64,000 nt of DNA. Source: Syntrophomonas sp. (GTDB lineage Bacteria > Bacillota > Syntrophomonadia > Syntrophomonadales > Syntrophomonadaceae). The translations under genes and the position numbers were made by a program. How positions within the stretch are numbered: position 1 is the stretch's first letter; every line of letters starts with the position of its first letter. The notes under the pieces are model-generated. The model was not told where the DNA came from, made no database searches, and was given only the letters and a program-made list of their open reading frames with translations. This document shows, in pieces, positions 9,335 to 18,449 of the stretch. The stretch lies in assembly GCA_016841245.1 (NCBI GenBank), contig JAENZN010000018.1:23277-87276 (forward strand), in the 5' to 3' direction.

Positions 9335-9392
9335 TCTTCAGCTCATCAGGCTGAAGATTAAAAGCCAAAAATATACTGCTCCAATTGGAGCA
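9335..9392 (+). other. Two hairpins between the sugar dehydrogenase and murJ
   Basis: CTTCAG/CTGAAG flank a short loop near 9335-9356, and CTGCTCC-AATT-GGAGCAG forms a perfect 7-bp stem near 9375-9392. The second lies just before the murJ start region and could affect its translation. No T tract follows, so neither is a clear terminator. Confidence 0.35.
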
Positions 9393-9403
9393 GCTTAGTT
9401 AGG

Positions 9404-10972
9404 GTGAGTGTGATTTCCAATAAAACTGTTGCCAGGGCGGCAGGGGTTATTCTGTCCATTAGTATCATTGGCAGGCTGCTCGGATTTATTCGAGAACAGG
9501 TTATCGCTGCTCGTTTTGGAACCAGCATGCTTACTGATTCTTATCTTATGGCCTTTACCCTGCCCAATTTAATATATGTAATAATTGGCGGAGCTCTGGC
9601 TACAGCTCTTATTCCTGTTTTTACTGAACTGGCGGTGAAATCAGGTAGACAAGCAGCTGCCCGCATGGCCAGCACCATTATTAATGTCAGCGTTTTGGGA
9701 TTGCTGCTGCTCTGTGCGCTGGGTATCTGGGCCGCTCCTATCCTGGTAGCTGGAATTGCTCCGGGCTTTTCCGGGGAAACCAGACTGCTTACTATCGAAC
9801 TCAGCAGGATTATGTTTCCCTGTATTCTATTTATGGCTTTATCTCTGCTGCTGGGTGGTATTTTAAATTCCCTGAAAAATTTCGCTGTGCCAGCCTTTAC
9901 CTCGGTTGCGTTCTCGGCAGTCATCATAGCTGCTGTTTACCTCCTGGCACCTTTCTGGGGCATCTATGGGCTGGCCGCGGGTACCCTGGCTGGCTGTATG
10001 GCTCAGGTTATTATTCAGATCCCGGCGTTGAAAAAGCTGGGAATCCGTTATCACCTGGAAATTGATTTTTATCATCCCGGAGTACGAAAGGTCTGGGAAC
10101 TAATGGCTCCGGCCATGGTAGGTATATCCATTAACCAGCTCTACACTACTATAGATCGGATACTGGCTTCAGGGCTGGTAGAGGGCAGTATCTCAGCCCT
10201 GAATTTTGCCAATCGCTTGATGTTTTTGCCTTATAATCTTTTTGTGGCGGCCATTAATACCGCAGTATTTCCTACTCTCTCCGAACAGGCAGCTGAAAAA
10301 GACTATGCTGATATGGGGCGGACTACCGTATTTGGCTTGAATCTGATTGCATTTTTTACCATACCTGCTGCGGTAGGCCTCTTTGTGCTGGCCGACCCTC
10401 TAGTCAGGCTTCTCTTTGAGCACGGGGCCTTTGACAGCCAGTCAACTCAAATGACGGTTTTTGCCCTTAATTTCTATGTAATCGGACTCTACTCCCAGGG
10501 GGCCTATGGCATTATGAACCGTACCTTTTTTGCTCTGCAGGATACCATAACCCCGGTAAAAATTAGCCTTTTTACCGTTTTTCTCAATTTAGTTTTCAGC
10601 CTTATTCTAATCAAACCCCTGGCTCATGGTGGGCTGGCCCTGGCCACATCCATTGCCGCCACCTGCAACATGGTAATTGTTTATTACTTCCTGCGCCGAA
10701 GGCTCAATAATCTGCCGGAAAAACGGCTTTTTGCCACCCTGGGCAAGATTCTGTTGGCCTCTATGGTGATGGGAGCAGTAGTTTATATAGCTAATATATA
10801 TCTGGGAGGAATCTTGGATCCTGCTCTTATTAAAAATCAGATCCTCCACGCCGGTATCTGTATTCTGCTGGGTATTTTTGCTTACGGTATGGTAGTTTTG
10901 CAATTGCGTATTGAAGAAGTTGATTACATTAAGAATAAGATTATGAAGTTCCGCCGGTCTAAAGCTGGCTAG
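9404..10972 (+). CDS. murJ: Lipid II / lipid-linked oligosaccharide flippase MurJ (MviN)
   Basis: MurJ belongs to the MOP superfamily and flips undecaprenyl-linked cell-wall precursors across the membrane. The 522-aa protein has about 14 helices and the MurJ N-terminal signature (GRLLGFIREQVIAARFGTS, Arg and Asp/Glu residues in the cavity). It also shows MAPAMVGISINQLYTTIDR (~232), LFVAAINTAVFPTLSE (~280) and the HGAFD motif (~344). The GTG start at 9404 is uncertain because the nearest purine run (AGGGTGAG) overlaps it. A second MOP flippase, SpoVB-like, is encoded at 42992-44539; the two belong to different subfamilies. In this location the protein may serve the secondary polymer rather than, or as well as, lipid II. 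Confidence 0.93.
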   Translation: MSVISNKTVARAAGVILSISIIGRLLGFIREQVIAARFGTSMLTDSYLMAFTLPNLIYVIIGGALATALIPVFTELAVKSGRQAAARMASTIINVSVLGLLLLCALGIWAAPILVAGIAPGFSGETRLLTIELSRIMFPCILFMALSLLLGGILNSLKNFAVPAFTSVAFSAVIIAAVYLLAPFWGIYGLAAGTLAGCMAQVIIQIPALKKLGIRYHLEIDFYHPGVRKVWELMAPAMVGISINQLYTTIDRILASGLVEGSISALNFANRLMFLPYNLFVAAINTAVFPTLSEQAAEKDYADMGRTTVFGLNLIAFFTIPAAVGLFVLADPLVRLLFEHGAFDSQSTQMTVFALNFYVIGLYSQGAYGIMNRTFFALQDTITPVKISLFTVFLNLVFSLILIKPLAHGGLALATSIAATCNMVIVYYFLRRRLNNLPEKRLFATLGKILLASMVMGAVVYIANIYLGGILDPALIKNQILHAGICILLGIFAYGMVVLQLRIEEVDYIKNKIMKFRRSKAG

Positions 10973-11324
10973 ATTAGTTGTCTATGAATTGGGCTTAATA
11001 CTTTAAATAACTTCATGGGATGAGGCTTAAGGTCAACGCAGGGGGTAAAGGCGATTCGAGCAGCGAGAAAATGACTCTTTCTAATCAATCCGTCTAAAGC
11101 ATTGCTCAGCTGCCTTACTTTTTAAAGTTAAGAACGGCCCCAAGCGTTCTTAAGCCTTCATCCCCACCTTCAGCCAGTTTTCATAGCTGGTTGTGACCTC
11201 GATACATGAGGTGTTAATATAGAAAGTAACTTACCGCGGTTGGTCTTGATTTGAGCAAACAAGTCGGCTGCTATCGGGTCAACTAACAAGTCAAATTAAC
11301 ACAGATAAAAAAAGGAGCTTGTTT
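10973..11324. other. Gap of 352 bp with a coding-like remnant on the minus strand
   Basis: A 41-codon open stretch on the minus strand (11295..11170) reads with protein-like composition (VDPIAADLFAQIKTNRGKLL) and ends in TGA. It has no ribosome-binding site and similar short segments continue in other frames, so it looks like a decayed gene. A perfect 7-bp stem AAGAACG/CGTTCTT lies at 11131-11152. AAAAAAAGGAG at 11307-11316 is the ribosome-binding site of csaB. Confidence 0.3.
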
Positions 11325-12395
11325 ATGAAAATCGCACTCTCAGGTTATTATGGGTTCGACAATGCTGGAGATGAAGCATTGCTGGCGGCTATATGCCATA
11401 CCATTAGAAACATTGAACCCCGGGCTGATTTTGTGGTTTTCTCCGGCTCTCCTGAAAAGACCGCCCAGCTCCACCGCCTGCGGGCAGTCAACCGGATGAA
11501 TCCCTGGCTTATCATCCGCGAGTTATTGAGCTCCGACCTGTTGATAAGCGGCGGGGGCAGCCTCTTACAGGATGTTACCGGGCCCCGTTCGCTGCCTTAT
11601 TACATCAGCATCGTTGCTCTGGCCAAAGCACTGCATAAACGAGTAATATTCTATGCTCAGGGTATCGGGCCCATAAACCGCAATTTCAGCAGGGTTCTGA
11701 TGCATGTCATAGCTAATAAGGTAGATTTTATTACCCTGCGAGATGAAGACTCCCTGGCCCTGCTCCAAGAGCTGGGAGTAAATCGTCCTCCGATAAAGGT
11801 TACGGCTGACCCGGTTTTTGCACTGGAGCCGTCTTCACTTGATTTTAAACAGGCGGAAACGCTGCTGCAAGAACATGGTATTAAAAAGGATAAAATGGTG
11901 GGGGTTTCAGTTAGATACTGGAAAGCATTGGAAGGACATCAGGGTGATTTAGCCCGGGTTCTGGATTCCCTGGCGGAAAAGAACTACCGGATAGTATTTA
12001 TACCTATGGATTATCCCATTGATCTGGCTGAATCCCAGCGAGTAGCTGATTTAATGGAGAACGACTGTATTATTATTGACAAAAGCCTTAGCAGTATGGA
12101 ACATATCGCTTTAATTTCCCATTTTGATCTGCTTATCGGCATGAGGCTGCATTCCTTGATATTTGCAGCCAATCGCGGCATTCCCTTTGCCGGGATTTCC
12201 TATGACCCTAAAATTGACGCTTTTCTAAAATCTTTTGATCTGCAGCCATTACCAGAAGGTTTTGATGCCATAGCCGCACAGATTGAAAACCTGCTGCAAA
12301 ACCATCAGCTCAAAGAAAAGATAGCCGCCCGAGCTGGTGAAATGCGCTGCCGGGCAGAAGAAAATGCTTACTTGGCCCTGTCATTAATTCCCTAG
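11325..12395 (+). CDS. csaB: Polysaccharide pyruvyl transferase CsaB
   Basis: CsaB adds a pyruvyl ketal to secondary cell-wall polysaccharide, which creates the binding site for S-layer-homology domains. The 356-aa product starts with KIALSGYYGFDNAGDEALLA, the glycine-rich opening of the family. ISGGGSLLQDVTG follows at ~75, FYAQGIGPINRNFSR at ~108, and the C-terminal donor region GMRLHSLIFAANRGIPFAGISYDPK is at ~276 (written here as part of a longer motif; key residues H, Y and K). The ATG at 11325 has AAAAGGAG 7 nt upstream and is preferred over an in-frame TTG at 11319. It closes the plus-strand envelope block and suggests that this organism carries SLH-anchored surface proteins. Confidence 0.9.
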   Translation: MKIALSGYYGFDNAGDEALLAAICHTIRNIEPRADFVVFSGSPEKTAQLHRLRAVNRMNPWLIIRELLSSDLLISGGGSLLQDVTGPRSLPYYISIVALAKALHKRVIFYAQGIGPINRNFSRVLMHVIANKVDFITLRDEDSLALLQELGVNRPPIKVTADPVFALEPSSLDFKQAETLLQEHGIKKDKMVGVSVRYWKALEGHQGDLARVLDSLAEKNYRIVFIPMDYPIDLAESQRVADLMENDCIIIDKSLSSMEHIALISHFDLLIGMRLHSLIFAANRGIPFAGISYDPKIDAFLKSFDLQPLPEGFDAIAAQIENLLQNHQLKEKIAARAGEMRCRAEENAYLALSLIP

Positions 12396-12468
12396 CGTGT
12401 CACGAGAACGGTTCGAGACCACAGAAAAACTTCCGCGAAAAGCATCAATAATAATTTAGCAAATCGTG

Positions 12469-12514
12469 TGCCCCGAGAACACTTATGGGCAATATTCGTT
12501 CCTCGGACACACAA
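12469..12514. other. Imperfect hairpin between convergent genes
   Basis: GTGTGCCCCGAGAAC and GTTCCTCGGACACAC pair with two bulges across the gap between csaB (plus) and the GT4 gene (minus). It may act as a shared transcription end, but T tracts are weak on both strands. Confidence 0.35.
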
Positions 12515-12549
12515 AAACATAATCCTTCATAAAATTAAAGGAGAGCATT

Positions 12550-12583
12550 TTAAAAAATGAAGCAGGCCCCCCGTAGATGGGGC
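12550..12583 (-). terminator. Rho-independent terminator of the GT4 glycosyltransferase gene
   Basis: Minus strand: GCCCC-ATCTAC-GGGG stem just after the stop codon, followed by CTGCTTCATTTTTT. The T-rich tail begins several nt after the stem, so strength is uncertain. Confidence 0.5.
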
Positions 12584-12586
12584 GAA

Positions 12587-13717
12587 TTATTCTGGTAGTA
12601 ATGAGCGATAGGTTTCCTCTATGTGGTGAGCCATTTTTTCCAGGGAAAATTCTTTAAGGGTTTCCTGGCTTCGTTCTTTGAATTTTTCGGCCAGATCTTT
12701 ATTTTCCCATATGCTTATAACAGCATCAGCCAGGCCCCGGGCATCACGGGGTTCAACCAGCAGGCCATTTATCCGATTCTCGATTATTTCTTGTATCCCG
12801 CCAACATTGCTGGCCACCACCGGAACATTGAAGTACATAGCTTCCAGTACCACCATACCCAGCCCCTCCATCAGGGAAGGAACACAGAGAACATCGCACA
12901 CCCCGTAGATATTTTCAATAGGGCTGTAATAACCGGGCATTATTACCGCTTCATCCAGACTCAATTCCTCAATCCAGTGCTTTATGTTTTCTCTATATAT
13001 CCCCTCGCCAATAATTAAAAACTGGGCATCGATCCCCTGGTTTAAAATTTCCCGGGCGGCCTGTAAAAAATACTGGTGTCCTTTGACCGGGTGCAATCTG
13101 GCAATCATCGCCACCGTATATTTATCCGGATCCAAACCCAGTTCTCTTTTGGTCTCCTGTGGATCACGGATCTCAGTATATTTACTTGTATCCAAACCGT
13201 TGTGGATGACAGTGATTCTATCATCCGGTACTCCCATTTCCAAAATTTCTTTTTTAATGGCCCTGGATATAGCAATAAATTTATCAGTATGTCGATTTGT
13301 GGCGGTGGTAATATATTTGGCCAACAGGGCTTTGAAAATGGAATCATAATCATAACGGAGTACACTGTGAAAGGTAGTAACTACCGGCAGGCCTTCTTTT
13401 TTAGCAGCTGTACGTGCTACCAGATTGGCCCTGACTCCATGGGTATGAACCAGGTCGATTTTGTTTTCCAGCAAGTACTGCCTTATAGGTTTAATAGTAG
13501 ATAGATCAAATTTATGCTTCATGGGGATTACAGCAGTCTGAAACCCATACTCAGCCGCCAGCTCAGCGAAAGGTCCCTGACACAAGCATATTAAATAGGC
13601 TTCGTAGTAATCTTGGTCAAGAAGTTTCATAAGGGTTAAAAGTAATTCTTCAGCTCCCCCCACTTCTCCCCCGCCAATAAAATGAAGTATTCGCTTCTTA
13701 TCCCCCACTTGCTTCAT
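12587..13717 (-). CDS. Glycosyltransferase family 4
   Basis: The product has 376 aa when started at the ATG at 13717. This start begins KKRILHFIGGGEVGGAEELL, the normal GT4 opening. It also overlaps by ATGA (13717..13714) the stop codon of the upstream frame described in the next entry; an upstream in-frame start at 13807 is less likely. The C-terminal GT-B domain shows VAMIARLHPVKGHQYFLQAA (~200) and MEGLGMVVLEAMYFNVPVVA (~285), with the EX7E acids. Probable role: transfer of a hexose to a lipid-linked or surface glycan. It faces the plus-strand envelope block and is preceded by a small membrane protein gene, so it may belong to the same polymer pathway. Confidence 0.9.
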   Translation of the reverse strand: MKQVGDKKRILHFIGGGEVGGAEELLLTLMKLLDQDYYEAYLICLCQGPFAELAAEYGFQTAVIPMKHKFDLSTIKPIRQYLLENKIDLVHTHGVRANLVARTAAKKEGLPVVTTFHSVLRYDYDSIFKALLAKYITTATNRHTDKFIAISRAIKKEILEMGVPDDRITVIHNGLDTSKYTEIRDPQETKRELGLDPDKYTVAMIARLHPVKGHQYFLQAAREILNQGIDAQFLIIGEGIYRENIKHWIEELSLDEAVIMPGYYSPIENIYGVCDVLCVPSLMEGLGMVVLEAMYFNVPVVASNVGGIQEIIENRINGLLVEPRDARGLADAVISIWENKDLAEKFKERSQETLKEFSLEKMAHHIEETYRSLLPE

Positions 13718-13840
13718 ACAGGCTCTTTTCCTTTCCAAGTACTTCTGCCAATTCTGTTTAAAAACGCTAGCACAGTAAGATGGACCTCCAGTTCTGCTTG
13801 CCAACATTTATCCAAATTCAGGGCACATATATAGGCATTT

Positions 13841-14254
13841 TCAATCAGTTCTTCCCCACCAGCGAAAAAAAGATAATATCAGGCTCCCCTGTCCAAGACC
13901 AGGCACTTTCCTGCGCAAAGGCATGGCAAATCCGCCCAGAGCCAGTACTGCCTCCATGATCGTTCGGCGCAGGCTGTAGTCGTTTAATGCCAAATCAAAG
14001 GTGAAGTAGAAGAAAAGTAAAATACCCAAGAATCCCAGGAAATCCTGGCCAGCTATGCTGCCCTCTCCCAGCTTGCGCAGGGCAGTTCCAATTTTGTATA
14101 AAATATCTAAAAGAGCTTCCATCAGTCTGCTGCTAAAGCGATAACTATAAGAGGGGGATATATAATCTATCTGCTCTTCTTCCGGGGATGAAACCAACCA
14201 TCCCAATATAAAACTGCTGCTGAGCAATCTATAAAAGAGACTATATTTAAACAA
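13841..14254 (-). CDS. Small membrane protein of unknown function, probably disrupted by a frameshift
   Basis: As it stands the ORF encodes 137 aa from a TTG (14254) with GGGAGGAAA 8 nt upstream. Hydrophobic segments are at ~5-22 and ~70-90, and a basic segment is near 112. At a T7 tract (minus strand 13871..13865) the sequence leaves a second frame that continues with protein-like composition (AGGEELIENAYICALNLDKC) and ends in TGA at 13716..13714. That TGA overlaps the ATG of the GT4 gene as ATGA. Removing one T from the tract joins the two frames into one protein of about 179 aa. So the intact gene is probably 13714-14254 and translationally coupled to the glycosyltransferase. The single extra T could be a mutation, an assembly error or a slippage site. 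I do not recognise the family. Confidence 0.6.
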   Translation of the reverse strand: MFKYSLFYRLLSSSFILGWLVSSPEEEQIDYISPSYSYRFSSRLMEALLDILYKIGTALRKLGEGSIAGQDFLGFLGILLFFYFTFDLALNDYSLRRTIMEAVLALGGFAMPLRRKVPGLGQGSLILSFFRWWGRTD

Positions 14255-14374
14255 TCGTATTTCCTCCCTGCTGATAAAATCACGGCTTGACCTCTGCTGG
14301 CTTTTATGGGTGAGACTTAAGATCAGGTGCTCTGCTCTAATATACTATAGCAAATCTTGTCCCCCGATACCAGT

Positions 14375-14446
14375 AAAAGGGGTCAGGCCTGACAGTTGAC
14401 ATTACTTCTGCAGAAGTAATGTCAATTGTCAGGCCTGACCCCTTTT
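14375..14446. repeat. 72-nt palindrome with GGGGTCAGGC arms after lysS
   Basis: Arms 14375-14410 and 14411-14446 are complementary over 36 bp with a single G:T wobble and no loop. The outer part is AAAAGGGGTCAGGCCTGACA. It starts 4 nt after the lysS stop codon. A run of T follows on the plus side (TTTTTTCT) and a shorter one on the minus side, so it could also end transcription. It shares the end sequence GGGGTCAGGC with the palindrome at 19143-19215, while the interiors differ. Confidence 0.85.
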
Positions 14447-14450
14447 TTCT

Positions 14451-15923
14451 TTATTCACGGGGACGAAGTGTGGGGAACATAATAACATCACGGATAGATG
14501 GCGTGCCGGTCATAATCATTACCAGACGGTCAATGCCTATTCCCAGTCCTCCAGCCGGAGGCATGCCATATTCAAGAGCATTTATATAGTCTTCATCCAT
14601 CATATGAGCTTCAGTATCCCCTCCCGCCCTCTTTTCAACCTGTTTGAGAAAACGGCCCTTCTGGTCGATGGGATCATTTAATTCCGAGAAGGCATTGGCA
14701 ATTTCCCGCTGCATTATAAAAACTTCAAAGCGGTCGGTCAACTCCGGATGATCAGCATTTCTCTTGGCCAAGGGGGATATTTCTACCGGGTGCCCGTAAA
14801 TAAAAGTTGGTTGAATCAGTTTGCTTTCTACATACTCTTCAAAAACCTCGTTGATAATCTCTCCCCGGGAGCTTGTACCATCAATCTCCAAGCCCAGCTG
14901 CCGGGCAGCGGCAACAGCTGCATCATCAGTATTTATTTCATTAAAGTCCAGACCGGTATACTCTTGTATAGCCTCCAGCATGGTCATACGCTTCCAGGGA
15001 GGCATAAAATTGATAGTATGCCCTTCGCAATTAACTGTCATACTGCTATTGACTTTAAGCATTACTGAGGATATCAAGTCTTCGGTAAGCTGCATCATTA
15101 CATCATAATCGGCATAGGCCTGATAAATTTCCAGCATGGTAAATTCCGGATTATGTTTAGTAGATATGCCTTCATTTCTAAAATTGCGGTTTATCTCGTA
15201 TACTTTTTCCAGCCCGCCAACAATCAATCGTTTTAAATAAAGCTCGGGCGCAATACGCAGGTACAGATCCATATCCAGGGCATTATGGTAGGTAATAAAA
15301 GGACGGGCAGCCGCTCCTCCTGCGATAGGCTGCATCATGGGAGTCTCTACTTCTAAGAACTCCCGATTATCCAGGTAATTTCTTATTTCTTTTATCATCC
15401 GGCTGCGTTTTACAAAAACCTCTTTTACTTCCGGATTAACGATCAAATCTACATAGCGCTGTCGGTATCGTAATTCCACATCTTTTAAGCCGTGCCATTT
15501 TTCCGGCAGTGGATTAAGAGCTTTAGCAAGATAAGTCAGGTCTCTAACATGTACACTGATCTCACCTTTTTGAGTCCGGAATACTTCTCCTTCTATACCG
15601 AGAATATCGCCCATATCCAGCTTTTTAAACAGCTCATACTTTTCTTCTCCTAAATCGTCTTTTCTAAAATAGAGCTGTACCTGTCCGGACAAATCCTGTA
15701 TATTACCAAACCCAGCCTTGCCATGACGGCGCTTGGACATGATTCGCCCGGCTATTCTTACGGTTTTTCCTTCCATAGCAGCGAAATTATCTATGATTTC
15801 TTGAGCCATGGCATTACGCTCATATTTTCTTCCAAAAGGATCTATTCCCATTTCCCGCAGCTCTTTAAGTTTCTCCAATCTAACCCTTTTTAGTTCATTA
15901 ATATTTTCTTCCTGCCCGGACAT
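14451..15923 (-). CDS. lysS: Lysyl-tRNA synthetase, class II
   Basis: It charges tRNA-Lys with lysine using ATP in the cytoplasm. The 490-aa length is normal for the bacterial LysRS family. An N-terminal OB-fold anticodon-binding domain spans ~55-145 ([18 protein letters not shown]). The class II core follows: motif 1 near 185 ([19 protein letters not shown]), motif 2 near 250 ([20 protein letters not shown]) and motif 3 near 460 ([16 protein letters not shown]). The ATG has a GGAAGTG-type purine stretch. It is downstream of greA on the same strand, as in many Firmicutes. The 72-nt palindrome directly follows the stop codon. Confidence 0.98.
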   Translation of the reverse strand: MSGQEENINELKRVRLEKLKELREMGIDPFGRKYERNAMAQEIIDNFAAMEGKTVRIAGRIMSKRRHGKAGFGNIQDLSGQVQLYFRKDDLGEEKYELFKKLDMGDILGIEGEVFRTQKGEISVHVRDLTYLAKALNPLPEKWHGLKDVELRYRQRYVDLIVNPEVKEVFVKRSRMIKEIRNYLDNREFLEVETPMMQPIAGGAAARPFITYHNALDMDLYLRIAPELYLKRLIVGGLEKVYEINRNFRNEGISTKHNPEFTMLEIYQAYADYDVMMQLTEDLISSVMLKVNSSMTVNCEGHTINFMPPWKRMTMLEAIQEYTGLDFNEINTDDAAVAAARQLGLEIDGTSSRGEIINEVFEEYVESKLIQPTFIYGHPVEISPLAKRNADHPELTDRFEVFIMQREIANAFSELNDPIDQKGRFLKQVEKRAGGDTEAHMMDEDYINALEYGMPPAGGLGIGIDRLVMIMTGTPSIRDVIMFPTLRPRE

Positions 15924-16051
15924 CCTAACACTTCCTTAATATTATGTTCAAACTACTATCCACAACCTGCATTAAACCTGGTCGGTTCAACACTACAGCC
16001 CATTAATTATGCTGCATCATTAAACCGACTCCAGCTATGAATGCTGTTTTA

Positions 16052-16531
16052 CTATCTATCTACCTTCATTATCTTATAATTAATAGTACCGGCCGGCGCT
16101 TCTACACTAACCTGGGAATCAACTGTTTTACCCAGAATAGCTGCACCAACCGGGGACTCATCGGATATCTTGCCGTCTTTTAATTTTGATTCTACAGATG
16201 ATACCAGGGTTACTATGACCTCTCGGCCTGATTTCATTTCCTGCAGAGTAACTTTAGAGCCCAACGTAACAATATCGGTCCTAATATCCCTTTCTTCCAT
16301 CAGCCGGGCATATCTAAGAGTATTCTCCAGGCTGATTATTTTACCTTCGATAAAAGCCTGCTCTGTTTTGGCATCTTCGTATTCAGCATTTTCTGATATA
16401 TCCCCAAAAGCGATAGCCTGCTTAATACGTTCTGCTACCTGTTCCCTTCTTACTGATTTCAGATGTTCTAATTCTGATTCCAGCTTTTGCAACCCCTCTT
16501 TGGTTAATAAAATATCTTTTCCTTCCGCCAT
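16052..16531 (-). CDS. greA: Transcription elongation factor GreA
   Basis: GreA rescues backtracked RNA polymerase by stimulating transcript cleavage. The 159-aa length is normal. The N-terminal coiled coil covers ~10-75 (LTKEGLQKLESELEHLK, FGDISENAEYEDAK with the Asp/Glu tip residues), and the C-terminal FKBP-like domain shows SPVGAAILGKTVDSQV near 125-140. It lies between an unknown gene upstream and lysS downstream, the usual greA-lysS pair. Confidence 0.97.
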   Translation of the reverse strand: MAEGKDILLTKEGLQKLESELEHLKSVRREQVAERIKQAIAFGDISENAEYEDAKTEQAFIEGKIISLENTLRYARLMEERDIRTDIVTLGSKVTLQEMKSGREVIVTLVSSVESKLKDGKISDESPVGAAILGKTVDSQVSVEAPAGTINYKIMKVDR

Positions 16532-16559
16532 CTAATCGCTCCTAACCTATAAAGTTAAT

Positions 16560-16579
16560 AAGCGAGTTCCCCCTCGCTT
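16560..16579 (-). terminator. Hairpin between the unknown gene and greA
   Basis: AAGCGAG-GGGGAA-CTCGCTT forms a perfect 7-bp stem on the minus strand, followed by the weak tail ATTAACTTT. It may attenuate read-through into greA. Confidence 0.35.
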
Positions 16580-16636
16580 GGAAATCCGTCTTATTAAGAA
16601 TACCCCTATTTAACCTATTAAGGTATTTTAAAAAAC

Positions 16637-17545
16637 TCATGCCCCCTTGTCAAGGAAGAGATGCCATATGCCTGCTTTATTTCCTAATTCCTCAAGTTGT
16701 TGAAAGCTTAAGCTTTCTTCCTTTATAAGGATATTCTGTTCTCTGCCTCTTAATGAAAATCCTTCCTGGGCCAGCAAACATGTTTCCATAATGGGGGCCA
16801 GATTGCATAATAATGGATTTACTTCATTGCTTCTTAGTCCCCACTCCAAGGGCGATGCTAACCCCTGGCTTTCATTGGTCAGCTTTAAGAGCATTACATC
16901 AGGAATCCCGATAGACAAGTTGTTATACTGACTATCAAATATTATTACCAGGTTACCTTTTTCCCATTTATAAGGATTTATCTGGCTGTTGCTTATGGCA
17001 TTTCCCTTTTCATACATCAGCCGGTAAGTCATAATCTCATATCTGGAGGGGTAGGGGTTTTGAATTGATACCGGTACATTCAAGTTGCTGACTGCCTCTA
17101 CAAATTCTGCTAGTCCTGAAATATCTCCCACCAAGATAAATTTATTAATGTCTCGGTTGGACAAGGACTGTTTTATGATGGCATAAGCCAGAGCCTTTAT
17201 GAAATTATCTCCAAAAACCAGGGAAAATCCTTCTTCCGGCTCAAGAAAAAACTCTTTTAAGCGGCGGTCTACAGCCATAGCCTGAAGCTGAAAATCACGA
17301 GCTACTGAACAGGATCGTTGAAACATCAGCTGCTGTTTGGCTGGTTCCAGTACCTGCATATTCCCCTGCCCCAGGGGTAATACGATGTTGCATCCCTGAC
17401 AATTTATATCCGGCAGCTCAATTAAATTTTTTACCCGGGGAGAAAAAAATATCGGGGTTAGTCTGTCCAAAATACCCTTTTGGTAGAATAACCCCTGTTT
17501 ATCCTTATTTATTAAATTGAAAAAAGCAAAGTCCAGGTCAAGCAT
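16637..17545 (-). CDS. Uncharacterised protein next to the quinate-dehydrogenase-like gene
   Basis: The product has 302 aa from the ATG at 17545 (MLDLDFAFFNLI), which has GGAG 7 nt upstream. Another ATG at 17548 and an ORF extension to 17569 are possible. The reading frame overlaps the 3' end of the upstream gene by a few nt, which indicates translational coupling. No signal peptide, transmembrane segment or enzyme motif is evident. Visible features are two cysteines in INCQGCNIVLP near residue 52, a Rossmann-like strand ILVGDISGLAEFVEAVSNL-type segment near 155, and SIQNPYPSRYEI near 175. I do not recognise the family. It forms a conserved-looking trio with the next two genes upstream. Confidence 0.8.
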   Translation of the reverse strand: MLDLDFAFFNLINKDKQGLFYQKGILDRLTPIFFSPRVKNLIELPDINCQGCNIVLPLGQGNMQVLEPAKQQLMFQRSCSVARDFQLQAMAVDRRLKEFFLEPEEGFSLVFGDNFIKALAYAIIKQSLSNRDINKFILVGDISGLAEFVEAVSNLNVPVSIQNPYPSRYEIMTYRLMYEKGNAISNSQINPYKWEKGNLVIIFDSQYNNLSIGIPDVMLLKLTNESQGLASPLEWGLRSNEVNPLLCNLAPIMETCLLAQEGFSLRGREQNILIKEESLSFQQLEELGNKAGIWHLFLDKGA

Positions 17546-18449
17546 CATAGGTCTCCAAGTCAACCACACCCGGTTTCATATTTAGTGCACTCAGCATCCG
17601 GTAATAATCCTCCGAGGATATTTCTTCCAGAGGCCTGCCTATCAACGCTACCATCAACGCTTCGATAACGTTGGTACCAAAAGAACGTCCGCCCATGTTG
17701 GGAGTAGTAGTAATAACCTTGCTGATACCTCGTTCTTTAAGCATTTTTATGTCTTCGGCGGTGGTAGTATTGGTTATTATTACCTGTCCATTCAGCTTTT
17801 CGGGAAGATAGCGTTTTATATACAGAAAATCTCCGGCAATAACCTCTGCATCATAATAATATTTTGAATGTTTGGGAATTATGACTTCCTGTTTATCCCC
17901 GGTAGGATATAATTTGTCAAAAGGCATCCGGACCACAAAAGGAGCTAATGTTCTGCCCACTATCTTCAAGGCTTTTAAAGAATGCAGGGGGAGGGGTATA
18001 TCCAGGGTATAAATCAAGTCGCCGAGAGTAAGCCTGGCTCCCACTTCTTCAAAAGCTTCCGCCATGCCAAAGCGGTCTACTCCACAAACCATCAATACCT
18101 TCTTACCCCGCAGGTCCATTATCCCATCTTCTTGCACATCCAAAATACATTTTCTCTCCAGGGTGTTTTTCAATCCACTCCCGTCAACCATGGGAGATTT
18201 TTTAGCCACCATCAGTTTTTTGGCGTCATTAATAACATACTTCTTACCGGCTACATAAATGTATAGATCTATTCCACCCATGCCAAAAGCATCCACTTTA
18301 CCATCCAATTCTTTTATAAGCTCTATAGCCTTATCCCAATCCCCATCGGTACCTATTCTCTCTATGTTAAACTTTTCACCCATAAAGTCAGTTTCGAAAG
18401 CATGATTGCGTTTGGAAGACCCCAGACTAACACTAACAATTCGTCTCAA
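17538..18449 (-). CDS. Quinate/shikimate 5-dehydrogenase-like protein
   Basis: The product has about 303 aa. The TTG at 18449 (LRRIVSVSLGSSKR) has GGGAGG (18462..18457) at about 7 nt and is preferred; an upstream ATG at 18467 would place the ribosome-binding site inside the gene. Clostridial relatives are often labelled quinate 5-dehydrogenase. The sequence has a Rossmann-like segment GKKVLMVCGVDRFGMAEAF (~123) and an Asp-rich AFGMGGIDLYIYV segment (~55). It also has VIITNTTTAEDIKMLKERG (~225), and TPNMGGRSFGTNVIEALMVA (~250). No shikimate pathway gene is adjacent, so the substrate is not supported by context. It overlaps the downstream unknown gene and follows the HTH gene, suggesting one functional unit. 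Confidence 0.65.
   Translation of the reverse strand: MRRIVSVSLGSSKRNHAFETDFMGEKFNIERIGTDGDWDKAIELIKELDGKVDAFGMGGIDLYIYVAGKKYVINDAKKLMVAKKSPMVDGSGLKNTLERKCILDVQEDGIMDLRGKKVLMVCGVDRFGMAEAFEEVGARLTLGDLIYTLDIPLPLHSLKALKIVGRTLAPFVVRMPFDKLYPTGDKQEVIIPKHSKYYYDAEVIAGDFLYIKRYLPEKLNGQVIITNTTTAEDIKMLKERGISKVITTTPNMGGRSFGTNVIEALMVALIGRPLEEISSEDYYRMLSALNMKPGVVDLETYDA

Noticed and set aside
14375..14446. Simple rho-independent terminator of lysS
   Set aside because: It may end transcription, but the 36-bp stem and the ends shared with 19143-19215 indicate a repeat element rather than an ordinary terminator.
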